Below, piece after piece: positions 8,690 to 17,658 of a DNA stretch of 64,000 nt. The position numbers and the translations under genes are program-made. The notes beneath the pieces were generated by a model, which was not told where the DNA came from, ran no database searches, and saw only the letters and a program-made list of their open reading frames with translations. This stretch comes from Pseudomonas typographi (GTDB lineage Bacteria > Pseudomonadota > Gammaproteobacteria > Pseudomonadales > Pseudomonadaceae), in assembly GCF_014694385.1 (NCBI RefSeq), contig NZ_JAAOCA010000027.1, positions 1 through 64,000 on the forward strand. Reading direction: 5' to 3'. Position 1 is the stretch's first letter. Each line of letters starts with the position of its first letter.

Positions 8690-9824
8690 TTTCGACCGCA
8701 TCCTGTCCAGCGAAGATGTGATGCGGCGGCGCGCGACCTTCTTGCAGCGCATTCATGTCGACGGGCCGTTGCTGATCCTGTTGCTGATCTTGGCCTCTGG
8801 GAGCCTGTTCGTACTCTATTCGGCCAGCGGCAAAAGCTGGGACCTGCTGATCAAACAAGCCACGTCCTTCGGCATCGGCCTGGTGTCGATGTTCGTGATC
8901 GCCCAGCTCGAACCGCGCTTCATGGCGCGCTGGGTGCCACTGGCCTATGTAGTGGGCGTGGTACTGCTGATGGCGGTAGACGTGATGGGCCACAATGCCA
9001 TGGGCGCGACGCGGTGGATCAACATCCCTGGGGTGGTCCGCTTCCAGCCTTCGGAATTCATGAAAATCATCATGCCGGCGACCATCGCCTGGTACTTGTC
9101 CAAGCGCACGCTGCCGCCGCACCTCAAGCACGTAGCGGCCAGCCTGGGGATGATCGGGGTGCCGTTCATCCTGATCGTGCGCCAGCCAGACCTAGGCACG
9201 TCGTTGCTGATCCTGGCGTCAGGAACTTTCGTATTATTCATGGCGGGGCTGCGCTGGCGCTGGATACTGAGCGTGATCGCGGCGGCGGTGCCGGCGGCGG
9301 TGGTGATGTGGCTCTTCTTCATGCATGACTACCAGAAGCAGCGCATCCTCACCTTCCTCGACCCCGAAAGCGACCCGCTGGGCACTGGCTGGAACATTAT
9401 CCAGTCCAAGGCGGCCATCGGTTCCGGCGGGGTGTTTGGCAAGGGCTGGTTGATGGGTACCCAGTCGCACCTGGATTTCCTGCCAGAGAGCCACACCGAC
9501 TTCATCATTGCCGTGCTGGGCGAGGAGTTCGGCTTGGTGGGCATCTGTGCCTTGCTGCTGATTTACCTGGCGCTGATCGGTCGCGGCCTGGTGATCACCG
9601 CCCAGGCGCAAACGCTTTATGGCAAGCTGTTGGCCGGTAGCCTGACGATGACGTTCTTCGTGTATGTGTTCGTCAATATCGGTATGGTCAGCGGGCTGCT
9701 CCCGGTGGTGGGCGTGCCGTTGCCCTTCATTAGCTACGGTGGAACTTCGTTGGTAACGCTACTGTCAGCGTTTGGGGTGTTGATGTCGATCCATACCCAC
9801 CGCAAGTGGATCGCGCAGGTTTGA
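8679..9824 (+). CDS. rodA: Rod shape-determining protein RodA (SEDS glycosyltransferase)
   Basis: A 381-residue SEDS-family polymerase with about ten membrane helices; it polymerises lipid II for cell elongation together with PBP2. Recognisable are ATRWINIPG, the RQPDLGTSLLI stretch and the PLPFISYGGTS motif near the C-terminus that contains family-conserved residues. The start is taken at GTG 8679 (reading KSNFDR next), which overlaps the mrdA stop by 11 bases; an ATG at 8721 (MRRRATFL) would be an alternative that loses the N-terminal cytoplasmic stretch. Confidence 0.95.
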   Translation: MKSNFDRILSSEDVMRRRATFLQRIHVDGPLLILLLILASGSLFVLYSASGKSWDLLIKQATSFGIGLVSMFVIAQLEPRFMARWVPLAYVVGVVLLMAVDVMGHNAMGATRWINIPGVVRFQPSEFMKIIMPATIAWYLSKRTLPPHLKHVAASLGMIGVPFILIVRQPDLGTSLLILASGTFVLFMAGLRWRWILSVIAAAVPAAVVMWLFFMHDYQKQRILTFLDPESDPLGTGWNIIQSKAAIGSGGVFGKGWLMGTQSHLDFLPESHTDFIIAVLGEEFGLVGICALLLIYLALIGRGLVITAQAQTLYGKLLAGSLTMTFFVYVFVNIGMVSGLLPVVGVPLPFISYGGTSLVTLLSAFGVLMSIHTHRKWIAQV

Positions 9825-9841
9825 GCAAGGTGACGATTTCG

Positions 9842-10846
9842 ATGCAAGCAGTGCGCGGTTGGGCCGCTCGCTACATCCCGTGGGTAGGCTTGGCGAGCAT
9901 CCTCGGCAGCCCGGCGCACGCCGGCGACTATGAAGGTTCGCCGCAAGTGGCCGAGTTCGTGGGCGAAATGACCCGCGACTATGGCTTCGCCGGCGAGCAA
10001 CTGATGGGCGTATTCCGTGAGGTCAAACGCAAGCAGGGCATCCTCGACGCCATCTCGCGCCCCGCCGAACGGGTCAAACCCTGGAAAGACTACCGCCCGA
10101 TGTTCATCACCGACGCGCGCATCGCCCGCGGAGTGGACTTCTGGCGCCAGCACGAAGCCGCCCTGGCGCGCGCCGAGCAGGCGTACGGCGTGCCGGCCGC
10201 GGTGATCGTATCGATCATTGGCGTCGAAACGTTTTTTGGCCGCAACACCGGTAATTACCGGGTGATCGATGCACTGTCGACCCTGGGCTTCGACTACCCG
10301 CCCCGCGCCGACTTCTTTCGTAAAGAACTGCGCGAATTCCTGCTGCTGGCCCGCGAGGAGCAGGTCGACCCGCTGACGCTCAAGGGTTCTTATGCCGGTG
10401 CCATGGGCTTGCCGCAGTTCATGCCCAGCAGCTTTCGCGCTTACGCGGTAGACTTCGACGACGATGGGCACATCAATATCTGGACCGACCCGGACGATGC
10501 CATCGGCAGTGTGGCGAGTTATTTCGCTCGCCACGGCTGGGTGCCTGGCGAGGCGGTGGTCAGCCGCGCAGAGCTGCACGGCGATCGTGCCAGCGACGGC
10601 CTGAGCGCAGGGCTGGACCCAGATCGGACGGTTGGGGAGTTGCGAGCGTTGGGCTGGTCGAGTCATGATGCGCTGCGCGACGATCAGGCGGTCACGGCCT
10701 TCAGGCTCGACGGTGACGCCGGGCCTGAGTATTGGCTGGGCTTGAAGAATTTTTACGTCATTACACGTTATAACCGCAGCGCGATGTACGCGATGGCGGT
10801 GCATCAATTGGCGGATCAGTTGATCCTGGCACGGGGCGGCAAGTAA
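9842..10846 (+). CDS. mltB: Membrane-bound lytic murein transglycosylase B
   Basis: A 334-residue SltB-type lytic transglycosylase that cleaves the glycan strand to 1,6-anhydro products. A signal peptide ends near AHA-GDY. The catalytic Glu lies in IIGVETFFGRNTG, and the AGAMGLPQFMPSS and DFDDDGHINIW (EF-hand-like calcium loop) motifs follow. The start at ATG 9842 has an AAGGTG ribosome site nine bases upstream. The signal peptide lacks an obvious lipobox cysteine, unlike E. coli MltB, so the mature form may be soluble periplasmic. The stop overlaps the rlpA ATG (TAATG). Confidence 0.92.
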   Translation: MQAVRGWAARYIPWVGLASILGSPAHAGDYEGSPQVAEFVGEMTRDYGFAGEQLMGVFREVKRKQGILDAISRPAERVKPWKDYRPMFITDARIARGVDFWRQHEAALARAEQAYGVPAAVIVSIIGVETFFGRNTGNYRVIDALSTLGFDYPPRADFFRKELREFLLLAREEQVDPLTLKGSYAGAMGLPQFMPSSFRAYAVDFDDDGHINIWTDPDDAIGSVASYFARHGWVPGEAVVSRAELHGDRASDGLSAGLDPDRTVGELRALGWSSHDALRDDQAVTAFRLDGDAGPEYWLGLKNFYVITRYNRSAMYAMAVHQLADQLILARGGK

Positions 10847-11853
10847 TGCGGGCGTTGGCAACAAGCACACCACTGAAGCTGATGGTCTATGCGGCGGCGG
10901 CCTTATTGGTTGTGAGCTGCTCGAGCAGCCGCGGGCCATCTACGTCGGCCGGCTACCGCGTGGCTGCGCAGCCGGGGCTGGACATCAACCATGCCCACAA
11001 GGACGGTGCGCCCTGGTGGGATGTAGACGTATCGAAAATTCCCGATGCCACCCCGACCTTGCACACCGGCCCTTACAAAGCCAACCCCTACACGGTTCTG
11101 GGCAAGGATTACTTTCCCCTGAGCGACGCAAGCAACTACGTGGCAGTGGGCACCGCGTCGTGGTACGGCACCAAGTTCCACGGGCAAAACACCGCCAACG
11201 GCGAGGTCTACGACCTTTACGGCATGAGCGCGGCGCACAAAACGCTGCCATTGCCGAGCTATGTGAGAGTCACCAACCTCGATAACAACCGCAGTGTGAT
11301 TTTGCGCGTCAATGACCGTGGCCCGTTCTACTCCGACCGTATCATCGATCTCTCTTACGCTGCGGCGAAGAAGCTCGGCTACGCCGAAACCGGTACTGCA
11401 CGCGTGCGCGTCGAAGGCATCGACCCGGTGCAATGGTGGGCCGCCCGTGGGCGCCCGCCGCCGCTGATGCTCAAAGAGCCGGCAGTCACCCAGCCGCAGC
11501 CCGTGCTGGCCGCCAATGCCGGCACGTTGGAACAATACTCGCCGCCACCGGCACAGCACGCGCCGGCCGTGCAGCCGGTGGCGATCGACCCAAAAAAAAA
11601 CGCTTCTGCGCAAGCAACTGGCCTTTATCTCCAGGTGGGAGCCTTCGCCAACCCGGACGCTGCCGAGCTATTACGGTCCAAGCTCGGCTCGATGGTGAAG
11701 GCCCCGGCGTTTACCAGCCCGGTGGTGCGTAACCAGCAAACGCTGTATCGCGTGCGGCTGGGCCCGATTGCCTCGCCGAACGAAGCACAGCAGGTGCAGA
11801 ACACCATCCGTTTGGCCAACCTCGGCACGCCGAGCATGGTCATGGCGGAATAA
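10846..11853 (+). CDS. rlpA: Septal ring lytic transglycosylase RlpA
   Basis: A 335-residue outer-membrane lipoprotein. The lipobox VVSC sits near residue 25. A double-psi beta-barrel domain (about 95-190) carries the ASWYGTKFHGQNTANGE motif and the NDRGPF motif. After a Pro/Gln-rich linker, a SPOR domain (about 255-335) would bind denuded glycan at the septum. In P. aeruginosa RlpA is a lytic transglycosylase acting on naked glycans. A run of nine A bases (11592-11600) lies in the linker just before the SPOR domain. The ATG overlaps the mltB stop. Confidence 0.95.
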   Translation: MRALATSTPLKLMVYAAAALLVVSCSSSRGPSTSAGYRVAAQPGLDINHAHKDGAPWWDVDVSKIPDATPTLHTGPYKANPYTVLGKDYFPLSDASNYVAVGTASWYGTKFHGQNTANGEVYDLYGMSAAHKTLPLPSYVRVTNLDNNRSVILRVNDRGPFYSDRIIDLSYAAAKKLGYAETGTARVRVEGIDPVQWWAARGRPPPLMLKEPAVTQPQPVLAANAGTLEQYSPPPAQHAPAVQPVAIDPKKNASAQATGLYLQVGAFANPDAAELLRSKLGSMVKAPAFTSPVVRNQQTLYRVRLGPIASPNEAQQVQNTIRLANLGTPSMVMAE

Positions 11854-11949
11854 CCACCTCGCGACGCCTGTAAGCGCAGGCAAGGCCATGGATGGCCACC
11901 TTGAACACATAACATGAAAGCTTCGCCTTATAGCCATTTCGAGAGACGG

Positions 11950-13116
11950 ATGAACATCACCACCTTTGCCAAACGCCTGTGCCTGCTCGTACCCCTGTTG
12001 ACCGCCCCGGCCGCTTGGGCCGCCGATGTTGCGCAAATGGTGCCGGCGCCGCCCCAATTGGCGGCCAAGGCCTATGTGCTGATGGAAGCCAACAGCGGCC
12101 AGGTGCTGGTAGAAAGCAATAGCGACGAGCGACTGCCGCCAGCCAGCCTGACCAAACTGATGTCGGCTTATATCGCCACGCTGGAAATCCGCCGGGGCCA
12201 AATCAAAGAAACCGACATGGTCAATGTCAGCGAAAATGCCTGGCGCACGGGTGGTTCGCGCATGTTCATCAAGGTCGGCTCGCAAGTGTCGGTCAGCGAT
12301 TTGCTGCATGGGATCATCATCCAGTCGGGTAACGACGCCACCGTGGCGCTGGCCGAGCATATCGCCGGCAGCGAAGATGCCTTCGCCGACATGATGAACG
12401 CCCAGGCGCAGAAGTTGGGCATGGTCAACTCCCACTTCATGAACCCCACCGGCCTGCCGGACCCGGAACACTACTCCTCGGCCCACGATATCGGCCTGCT
12501 GGCGCGTGCGATCATCCATGAAGACCCGGCCCACTATGCGATCTATTCGCAGAAGGAATTCTTCTGGAACGGCATCAAGCAGCCCAACCGCAACCTGCTG
12601 CTGTGGCGCGACAAGACCGTCGACGGGCTGAAAACCGGCCACACGGACGCCGCCGGCTACTGCATGGCAGCCTCGGCGGTGCGCGATGGCATGCGCCTGA
12701 TCGCCGTGGTATTCGGCACCACCAGCGACCAGGCCCGCGCTGCCGAAACCCAGAAGCTGCTGACCTATGGCTTCCGCTTTTATGAAACCCAAACCTTTTA
12801 TAAATCCGGCACCGAGCTGGCCAAAGCCAGCGTGTGGAAGGGCACCAGCAGCGAAGTCAAGGCCGGCTTGGCCGAAGACCTGACCATGACCCTGCCGCGG
12901 GGCCAGTTGAAGAACCTGCAGGCCAGCATGACGCTTAACCCGCAGCTCACCGCGCCCATCGAAAAAGGCCAGGTGATCGGCAAGGTAGAAGTGAAGAATG
13001 GCGACAAGGTTGTCGAGACGAAGGACCTCGTTGCTATCGAGGCCGTCGATGAAGGTGGTATCTTCCGGCGCATCTGGGATAGCATCCGGCTATTCTTCTA
13101 CGGCTTGTTCAACTAA
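11950..13116 (+). CDS. dacA: D-alanyl-D-alanine carboxypeptidase (PBP5/6 type)
   Basis: A 388-residue periplasmic DD-carboxypeptidase that trims the terminal D-Ala from stem peptides. A signal peptide (ends AWA-AD) precedes the catalytic domain with SLTK (Ser near residue 66), SGN and KTG motifs, then a beta-rich PBP5 C-terminal domain and an amphipathic membrane-anchoring tail (IFRRIWDSIRLFFYGLFN). The start ATG 11950 has GAGA/GG just upstream; a 12-residue longer reading is possible but spoils the signal peptide. A strong terminator follows. Confidence 0.96.
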   Translation: MNITTFAKRLCLLVPLLTAPAAWAADVAQMVPAPPQLAAKAYVLMEANSGQVLVESNSDERLPPASLTKLMSAYIATLEIRRGQIKETDMVNVSENAWRTGGSRMFIKVGSQVSVSDLLHGIIIQSGNDATVALAEHIAGSEDAFADMMNAQAQKLGMVNSHFMNPTGLPDPEHYSSAHDIGLLARAIIHEDPAHYAIYSQKEFFWNGIKQPNRNLLLWRDKTVDGLKTGHTDAAGYCMAASAVRDGMRLIAVVFGTTSDQARAAETQKLLTYGFRFYETQTFYKSGTELAKASVWKGTSSEVKAGLAEDLTMTLPRGQLKNLQASMTLNPQLTAPIEKGQVIGKVEVKNGDKVVETKDLVAIEAVDEGGIFRRIWDSIRLFFYGLFN

Positions 13117-13184
13117 CCCGTGTGGTGCCCCAAGCGTTCGCACAACGTGTGCCGCCAATGCTGAAACACCGCACCAGCCCGTCA

Positions 13185-13227
13185 GCCTGCCCCGCCAGTT
13201 CACACTGTTGGGGCGGGCTTGTTTTCT
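13185..13227 (+). terminator. Rho-independent terminator after dacA
   Basis: Nine-base stem GCCTGCCCC / GGGGCGGGC (one G-T pair) with a self-pairing loop, followed by TTGTTTTCT. It lies between dacA and the DUF493 gene, so the cell-wall run and the lipoate pair are probably separate transcripts at least in part. Confidence 0.75.
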
Positions 13228-13251
13228 CGGCTTGATGAGGCCGTTACTGCC

Positions 13252-13527
13252 ATGACAGACACCGATGTAAAGTCGCATGAGATCCAGTTTCCCTGCCCGG
13301 ACTACCCGATCAAGGTGATCGGCGACACCGGGGTTGGCTTCAAGGATCTGATTGTCGACATTCTCACTCAGCATGCCGAGGTCGACCGTGCTACTTTGGC
13401 CGAGCGCCAGAGCAGCAATGGCAAATACACCACGGTACAGTTGCACATCATCGCCACCGGCCAGGACCAACTGCGCGACATCAACAGCGCCCTGCGCGCG
13501 ACCGGTGTCGTGCACATGGTGCTCTGA
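13252..13527 (+). CDS. DUF493 / YbeD-family protein
   Basis: A 91-residue protein of the YbeD (DUF493) family, which has an ACT-like ferredoxin fold and no settled function. Visible family pieces are EIQFPCPDYPIKVIG and the C-terminal alternating strands. In many Proteobacteria this gene lies between dacA and lipB, as here, suggesting but not proving a link to lipoate transfer. The ATG at 13252 starts after the dacA terminator; the stop overlaps the lipB start (ATGA-type). Confidence 0.9.
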   Translation: MTDTDVKSHEIQFPCPDYPIKVIGDTGVGFKDLIVDILTQHAEVDRATLAERQSSNGKYTTVQLHIIATGQDQLRDINSALRATGVVHMVL

Positions 13528-14174
13528 TGCCAGGGGTGCTGGGCTTTCGCGAGCTGGGTGTGGCGCCCTACGAGCCGGTTTGGCGTGCCATGCAGCGTTT
13601 TACCGACGCGCCACCCCACGCGGGCGGTGACGAGGTGTGGTTGGTCCAGCACCCGCCCATTTTCACCCAGGGCCAGGCCGGCAAGCCCGAGCATCTGCTG
13701 TTGCCCGGCGATATTCCCGTGTTAAAGGTCGATCGTGGCGGCCAGGTGACTTATCATGGGCCCGGGCAGTTGGTGGCTTACCTGCTGCTGAACGTTCGGG
13801 AGCGCGGTTTCGGTGTGCGCGAGCTGGTCAGCCGTATCGAAAACAGCCTGATCGACCTGTTGGCCAGTTTCGGCGTGGCCAGCCTGGCCCGCGCCGATGC
13901 GCCGGGTGTTTACGTACAGGGTGCGAAGGTCGCCTCGTTGGGCCTGCGTATTCGCCACGGCCGTTCGTTCCATGGGCTGGCGCTGAATGTAAACATGGAC
14001 CTTGCCCCGTTCCGGCGCATCAACCCTTGCGGTTACGCCGGGCTGGCGATGACCCAACTGCGTGAGCACGCCGGCCCGATTGATTTTGCCGAGGTAAGTG
14101 CCCGGCTGCGCGCGCAGCTCGTCCAACACCTCGACTACGCTGAGCAGACGACCCTTACGGGCGGAATCGACTGA
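13527..14174 (+). CDS. lipB: Octanoyltransferase LipB
   Basis: A 215-residue enzyme that moves octanoate from acyl-carrier protein to lipoyl domains. The RGGQVTYHGPGQLVAY motif, the Lys in GAKVASLG near residue 135 and the catalytic Cys in INPCGY near residue 168 are all present. Translation is coupled to the DUF493 gene by a one-base overlap. lipA follows immediately. Confidence 0.97.
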   Translation: MPGVLGFRELGVAPYEPVWRAMQRFTDAPPHAGGDEVWLVQHPPIFTQGQAGKPEHLLLPGDIPVLKVDRGGQVTYHGPGQLVAYLLLNVRERGFGVRELVSRIENSLIDLLASFGVASLARADAPGVYVQGAKVASLGLRIRHGRSFHGLALNVNMDLAPFRRINPCGYAGLAMTQLREHAGPIDFAEVSARLRAQLVQHLDYAEQTTLTGGID

Positions 14175-14175
14175 T

Positions 14176-15183
14176 ATGACTACTGCGCAAGAAACCGTGG
14201 CAACCCAGGAACTGCAAATGGAGAAGCCACGCCCGGCGAAAATCGAGGCGGGGGTAAAGCTGCGTGGCGCTGAAAAGGTCGCCCGTATCCCGGTGAAGAT
14301 CATCCCCACCGAGGAATTACCCAAAAAGCCCGATTGGATTCGTGTGCGCATCCCGGTTTCGCCTGAGGTCGACCGGATCAAGCAACTGCTGCGCAAGCAT
14401 AAGCTGCACAGCGTGTGCGAAGAGGCGTCCTGCCCCAACCTGGGCGAGTGTTTCTCTGGTGGCACGGCTACCTTCATGATCATGGGCGACATCTGCACTC
14501 GCCGCTGCCCATTCTGCGACGTGGGCCACGGCCGGCCGAAGCCGTTGGACCAAGACGAGCCGATGAACCTCGCCGTGGCTATCGCCGACCTGCGTTTGAA
14601 ATACGTGGTGATCACCTCCGTAGACCGCGACGACCTGCGCGACGGCGGTGCCCAGCACTTCGCCGACTGCCTGCGGGAAATCCGCAAGCTATCGCCGGGC
14701 GTGCAGCTCGAAACCCTGGTGCCCGATTACCGCGGGCGCATGGACGTGGCACTGGACATTACCGCCAACGAGCCACCGGATGTGTTCAACCACAACCTCG
14801 AAACCGTACCGCGCCTATACCGCGCCGCGCGCCCGGGTTCGGACTACGACTGGTCGCTGGACCTTTTGCAGAAGTTCAAGCAGCGAGTGCCCCATGTGCC
14901 CACCAAGTCGGGCCTGATGCTGGGGCTGGGCGAAACCGACGAGGAAGTGATCGAGGTGATGCAGCGCATGCGCGAGCACGATATCGACATGCTTACGCTC
15001 GGCCAATACCTGCAGCCTTCGCGCAGCCACCTGCCGGTACAACGCTTCGTGCATCCGGACACGTTCGCCTGGTTCGCCGAAGAGGGCTACCGCCTAGGCT
15101 TCAAGAACGTGGCGTCGGGCCCACTGGTACGGTCGTCGTACCATGCCGACCAGCAGGCCCACGAAGCCAAGATCAAGCTCTAG
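14176..15183 (+). CDS. lipA: Lipoyl synthase LipA
   Basis: A 335-residue radical-SAM enzyme that inserts two sulfurs into octanoyl groups. It has both cluster motifs: the auxiliary-cluster cysteines in CEEASCPNLGEC and the radical-SAM CTRRCPFC. The C-terminal RSSYHADQ contains the conserved Ser that ligates the auxiliary cluster. ATG 14176 is one base after the lipB stop. The 26-residue longer reading upstream is the lipB gene in another frame. Confidence 0.97.
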   Translation: MTTAQETVATQELQMEKPRPAKIEAGVKLRGAEKVARIPVKIIPTEELPKKPDWIRVRIPVSPEVDRIKQLLRKHKLHSVCEEASCPNLGECFSGGTATFMIMGDICTRRCPFCDVGHGRPKPLDQDEPMNLAVAIADLRLKYVVITSVDRDDLRDGGAQHFADCLREIRKLSPGVQLETLVPDYRGRMDVALDITANEPPDVFNHNLETVPRLYRAARPGSDYDWSLDLLQKFKQRVPHVPTKSGLMLGLGETDEEVIEVMQRMREHDIDMLTLGQYLQPSRSHLPVQRFVHPDTFAWFAEEGYRLGFKNVASGPLVRSSYHADQQAHEAKIKL

Positions 15184-15195
15184 GGCCGCCGGCCG

Positions 15196-16110
15196 ATGGC
15201 GCTTACCCTGCCTGCCCGGTTGCCCCAAGGGGGCCAATTGGGCCTTATCGCCCCGGCAGGCCCAGGTAGCCTCGACGCCGAGCAAGCCCAGGCCTGGGCG
15301 GCGGGGCATGGCTATGGCCTGAAAGTGTACCCAGGGGTTTTCGAAAAAACCGGGTACCTGGCCGGCAGCGATGCCACCCGCCTGGCCGACTTGCATGCCG
15401 CGTTCGAAGACCCGGCCATCGATGCCATCCTGTGCCTGCGCGGCGGCTACGGTACGCCGCGCTTGCTGGAACGCATCGATTACCCGCTGATCGCCCGCCA
15501 CCCCAAGCCATTCGTGGGCTACAGCGATATCACCGCGCTGCATGTGGCATTTATTCAACGGGCGGGTTTGCTGACCTTCCACGGGCCGTTGTTCCGTTCC
15601 GAACTGCTGCTGCACCAACAACCTGGGGAGGCAGCGTTACTGCGCATGTTGCGCGGTGAGCTGGGCGAGGGCGATCTGATCGCCCACCCGGCGGGTTGGC
15701 CACTCGCCACCCTGGCAGGCGGCAGCGCTGAGGGGCCATTATTGGGCGGTAACCTGGCGGTGTTGTGTGCCACCCTGGGTACGCCGTGGGCCATCGATAC
15801 CAAGGGGGTGGTGTTGTTCATCGAGGATGTGAACGAGCCACTGTACCGGCTGGACCGCCTGCTTACCCAGCTACGCCTGGCAGGTAAACTTCGAAGCTTG
15901 GCCGGGGTTTTGGTCGGTGACTTTGCCGGCGTTACCCTCGAACAGCTGTGCCCGCTGCTCGAAGAGTGCTTCGCGCCGCTCGGCATTCCGGTGCTGGCGG
16001 GGTGGCGCTCCGGGCACTGCCAGCCGAACCTGACCCTGCCGTTGGGCGCACGGGTTGAGCTGGATGCCGATGCACAACGCGTTACGCTGAAACAAGCAGT
16101 GGTCAGCTAG
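15196..16110 (+). CDS. ldcA: Muramoyltetrapeptide (LD-) carboxypeptidase
   Basis: A 304-residue peptidase of family S66, which removes the terminal D-Ala from murein tetrapeptides during cytoplasmic recycling. Family motifs are IAPAGPG, the RGGYGTPRLL stretch and the nucleophile Ser in FVGYSDITAL (near residue 109); EGPLLGGNLAVL and the C-terminal W-SGH-QPN follow. The gene follows lipA by 12 bases and ends the forward run. Context with mltB, dacA and rlpA fits a peptidoglycan turnover role. Confidence 0.92.
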   Translation: MALTLPARLPQGGQLGLIAPAGPGSLDAEQAQAWAAGHGYGLKVYPGVFEKTGYLAGSDATRLADLHAAFEDPAIDAILCLRGGYGTPRLLERIDYPLIARHPKPFVGYSDITALHVAFIQRAGLLTFHGPLFRSELLLHQQPGEAALLRMLRGELGEGDLIAHPAGWPLATLAGGSAEGPLLGGNLAVLCATLGTPWAIDTKGVVLFIEDVNEPLYRLDRLLTQLRLAGKLRSLAGVLVGDFAGVTLEQLCPLLEECFAPLGIPVLAGWRSGHCQPNLTLPLGARVELDADAQRVTLKQAVVS

Positions 16111-16128
16111 TGTTCTAGCGGCGCCCCA

Positions 16129-16246
16129 GCCGTTCGCACAACCATTGGCGCATGAATGTTGTTGTTGGGCAAAGCGCCGTCCCTTGCCATAGTCCTGCTA
16201 TGGCCCGCCGTGGCGCTTGGCCTGTGCCAACGCTTGGGCGAACGGC
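16129..16246. repeat. Nested imperfect inverted repeat
   Basis: Three nested arms are present between ldcA and the transglycosylase gene: GCCGTTCGC (16129-16137) with GCGAACGGC (16238-16246), AAGCGCC (16172-16178) with GGCGCTT (16212-16218), and CCATAG (16187-16192) with CTATGG (16198-16203). No T-run follows on either strand, though it lies between convergent genes. Confidence 0.6.
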
Positions 16247-16267
16247 GCAATCGCCACACGCGCGCGG

Positions 16268-17593
16268 TTATTGCGCCCGTAAGCTCTCCAGCAACTGGTG
16301 TGTCGGGTAGCCATCCGCCGGCCAGCCTCGTGCCTGCTGCGCGGCACGGATCGCTTTGCGGCTGTTGGCGCCAATGATCCCGTCTGGGTTGCCAGCATCA
16401 AGGTTATTCGCTGTCAGTAGGGTTTGTAGCTCGATTCGCTCCGAGCGTGACAGCGGCGTGTCATCCCGCGGCCAACTGCCGGTGACATAACCTGCGCCAT
16501 CGAAGCGCTGCGCCAGGAGGCTCACGGCTAGCGCATACGCGGTGGAATTGTTGTACTTGAGCACCACGCGGAAATTATCGAGGGTCAGAAACGCCGGGCC
16601 GCGGTAACCGGCGGGCAGCAACAGGGCCGCCTGCAGGTTGTCGCTGCCGGCGGGCAGGCGGGTGCCCGGCGGTAGCTGCACACCCTCAGCCAGCCATTGG
16701 CTGACCGGTTTGCGCAAGGTTGCATCGGCCTGCGCGTAGTCGAAACCCTGCGGCAACTGTACCTCGAAGCCCCAGGCTTGGCCCTTCTGCCAGCCTGAGG
16801 CAGCCAGGTAGTTGGCGGTAGAGGCCAGCGCGTCGGAGGCACTGCCCCAGATATCGCGGCGCCCGTCGCCGTCGAAATCCACCGCGTGTGAATTGTAGGT
16901 CGTGGGGATGAACTGCGTTTGGCCCATGGCCCCGGCCCACGAGCCGAGCATGTTTTCGGGGCTGATGTCGCCGTTTTGCAAAATTTGCAGGGCTGCGATC
17001 AGTTGGTCTTGGGCGAAGGCTGGGCGCCGGCCTTCATAGGCCAGGGTGGCTAGCGAGCGAATCACCGACTTGTCGCCCTGTATTTGGCCAAAGCTGCTCT
17101 CCAGGCCCCACACTGCGACCAGCGCCTGGCGATCGACGCCATAGCGTTGTTCCAGTTGCGCCAATACATCGCCGTATTGGGCGATCAATGCCTGGCCACG
17201 GCGCACCCGGGTCGGCGAAATGGCGCTGTCGAGGTACTCCCATACCGGCCGGGTGAACTCCGGTTGCGAGCGGTCGGCCGTGACCACCGCCGGGTCGGGG
17301 GCAATACCACTGAACGCGCGGTCGAACACGTTTGGCTGTATCCCGCCGCGCAACGCCTGCTGGCGAAAGCGCGCCTGCCATTCGGCGAAGGTCTCGGTGG
17401 GCAGTTCGCTGCCGTCGGAGGTCATCGGTGCGAAGGTCGTGACCGGTTTAGGGGCGGTACCGGTCGCGCTGGGCAGTGGGTTGGCGGCAATGGGGGTATC
17501 GGAGCAGGCGGCGAGTAAAACCATGCTGAAAGTGAGCAGAGCGCGCCGCCCGAATCGACGGGCAGCGGTGGGGCAGTTACGGCTGGAAGGCAT
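16268..17593 (-). CDS. MltB-like lytic murein transglycosylase lipoprotein with peptidoglycan-binding domain
   Basis: A 441-residue protein with a lipoprotein signal (lipobox LLAAC near residue 29). The SltB-type catalytic domain (about 70-365) has the Glu in VWGLESSFGQIQG, GAMGQTQFIPTTY and the DFDGDGRRDIW loop. A C-terminal PG_binding_1 domain (about 378-438) ends the protein. It is a second, longer relative of the mltB at 9842, resembling the SltB/MltB-2 type enzymes of Pseudomonas. It is the last gene of the leuS-lptE-holA reverse run. Confidence 0.88.
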   Translation of the reverse strand: MPSSRNCPTAARRFGRRALLTFSMVLLAACSDTPIAANPLPSATGTAPKPVTTFAPMTSDGSELPTETFAEWQARFRQQALRGGIQPNVFDRAFSGIAPDPAVVTADRSQPEFTRPVWEYLDSAISPTRVRRGQALIAQYGDVLAQLEQRYGVDRQALVAVWGLESSFGQIQGDKSVIRSLATLAYEGRRPAFAQDQLIAALQILQNGDISPENMLGSWAGAMGQTQFIPTTYNSHAVDFDGDGRRDIWGSASDALASTANYLAASGWQKGQAWGFEVQLPQGFDYAQADATLRKPVSQWLAEGVQLPPGTRLPAGSDNLQAALLLPAGYRGPAFLTLDNFRVVLKYNNSTAYALAVSLLAQRFDGAGYVTGSWPRDDTPLSRSERIELQTLLTANNLDAGNPDGIIGANSRKAIRAAQQARGWPADGYPTHQLLESLRAQ

Positions 17594-17658
17594 GCAAAGG
17601 TCCAGATGTTCGTCTTTGCGCTGACCTTAGCACGGCTGGCCCTTTGCGCTAAAGCCGG

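Noticed and set aside
6677..8752. A 691-codon open frame on the - strand across mrdA
   Set aside because: It lies fully antisense to mrdA, whose catalytic motifs are intact. It has no recognisable domain and reflects the high GC content.
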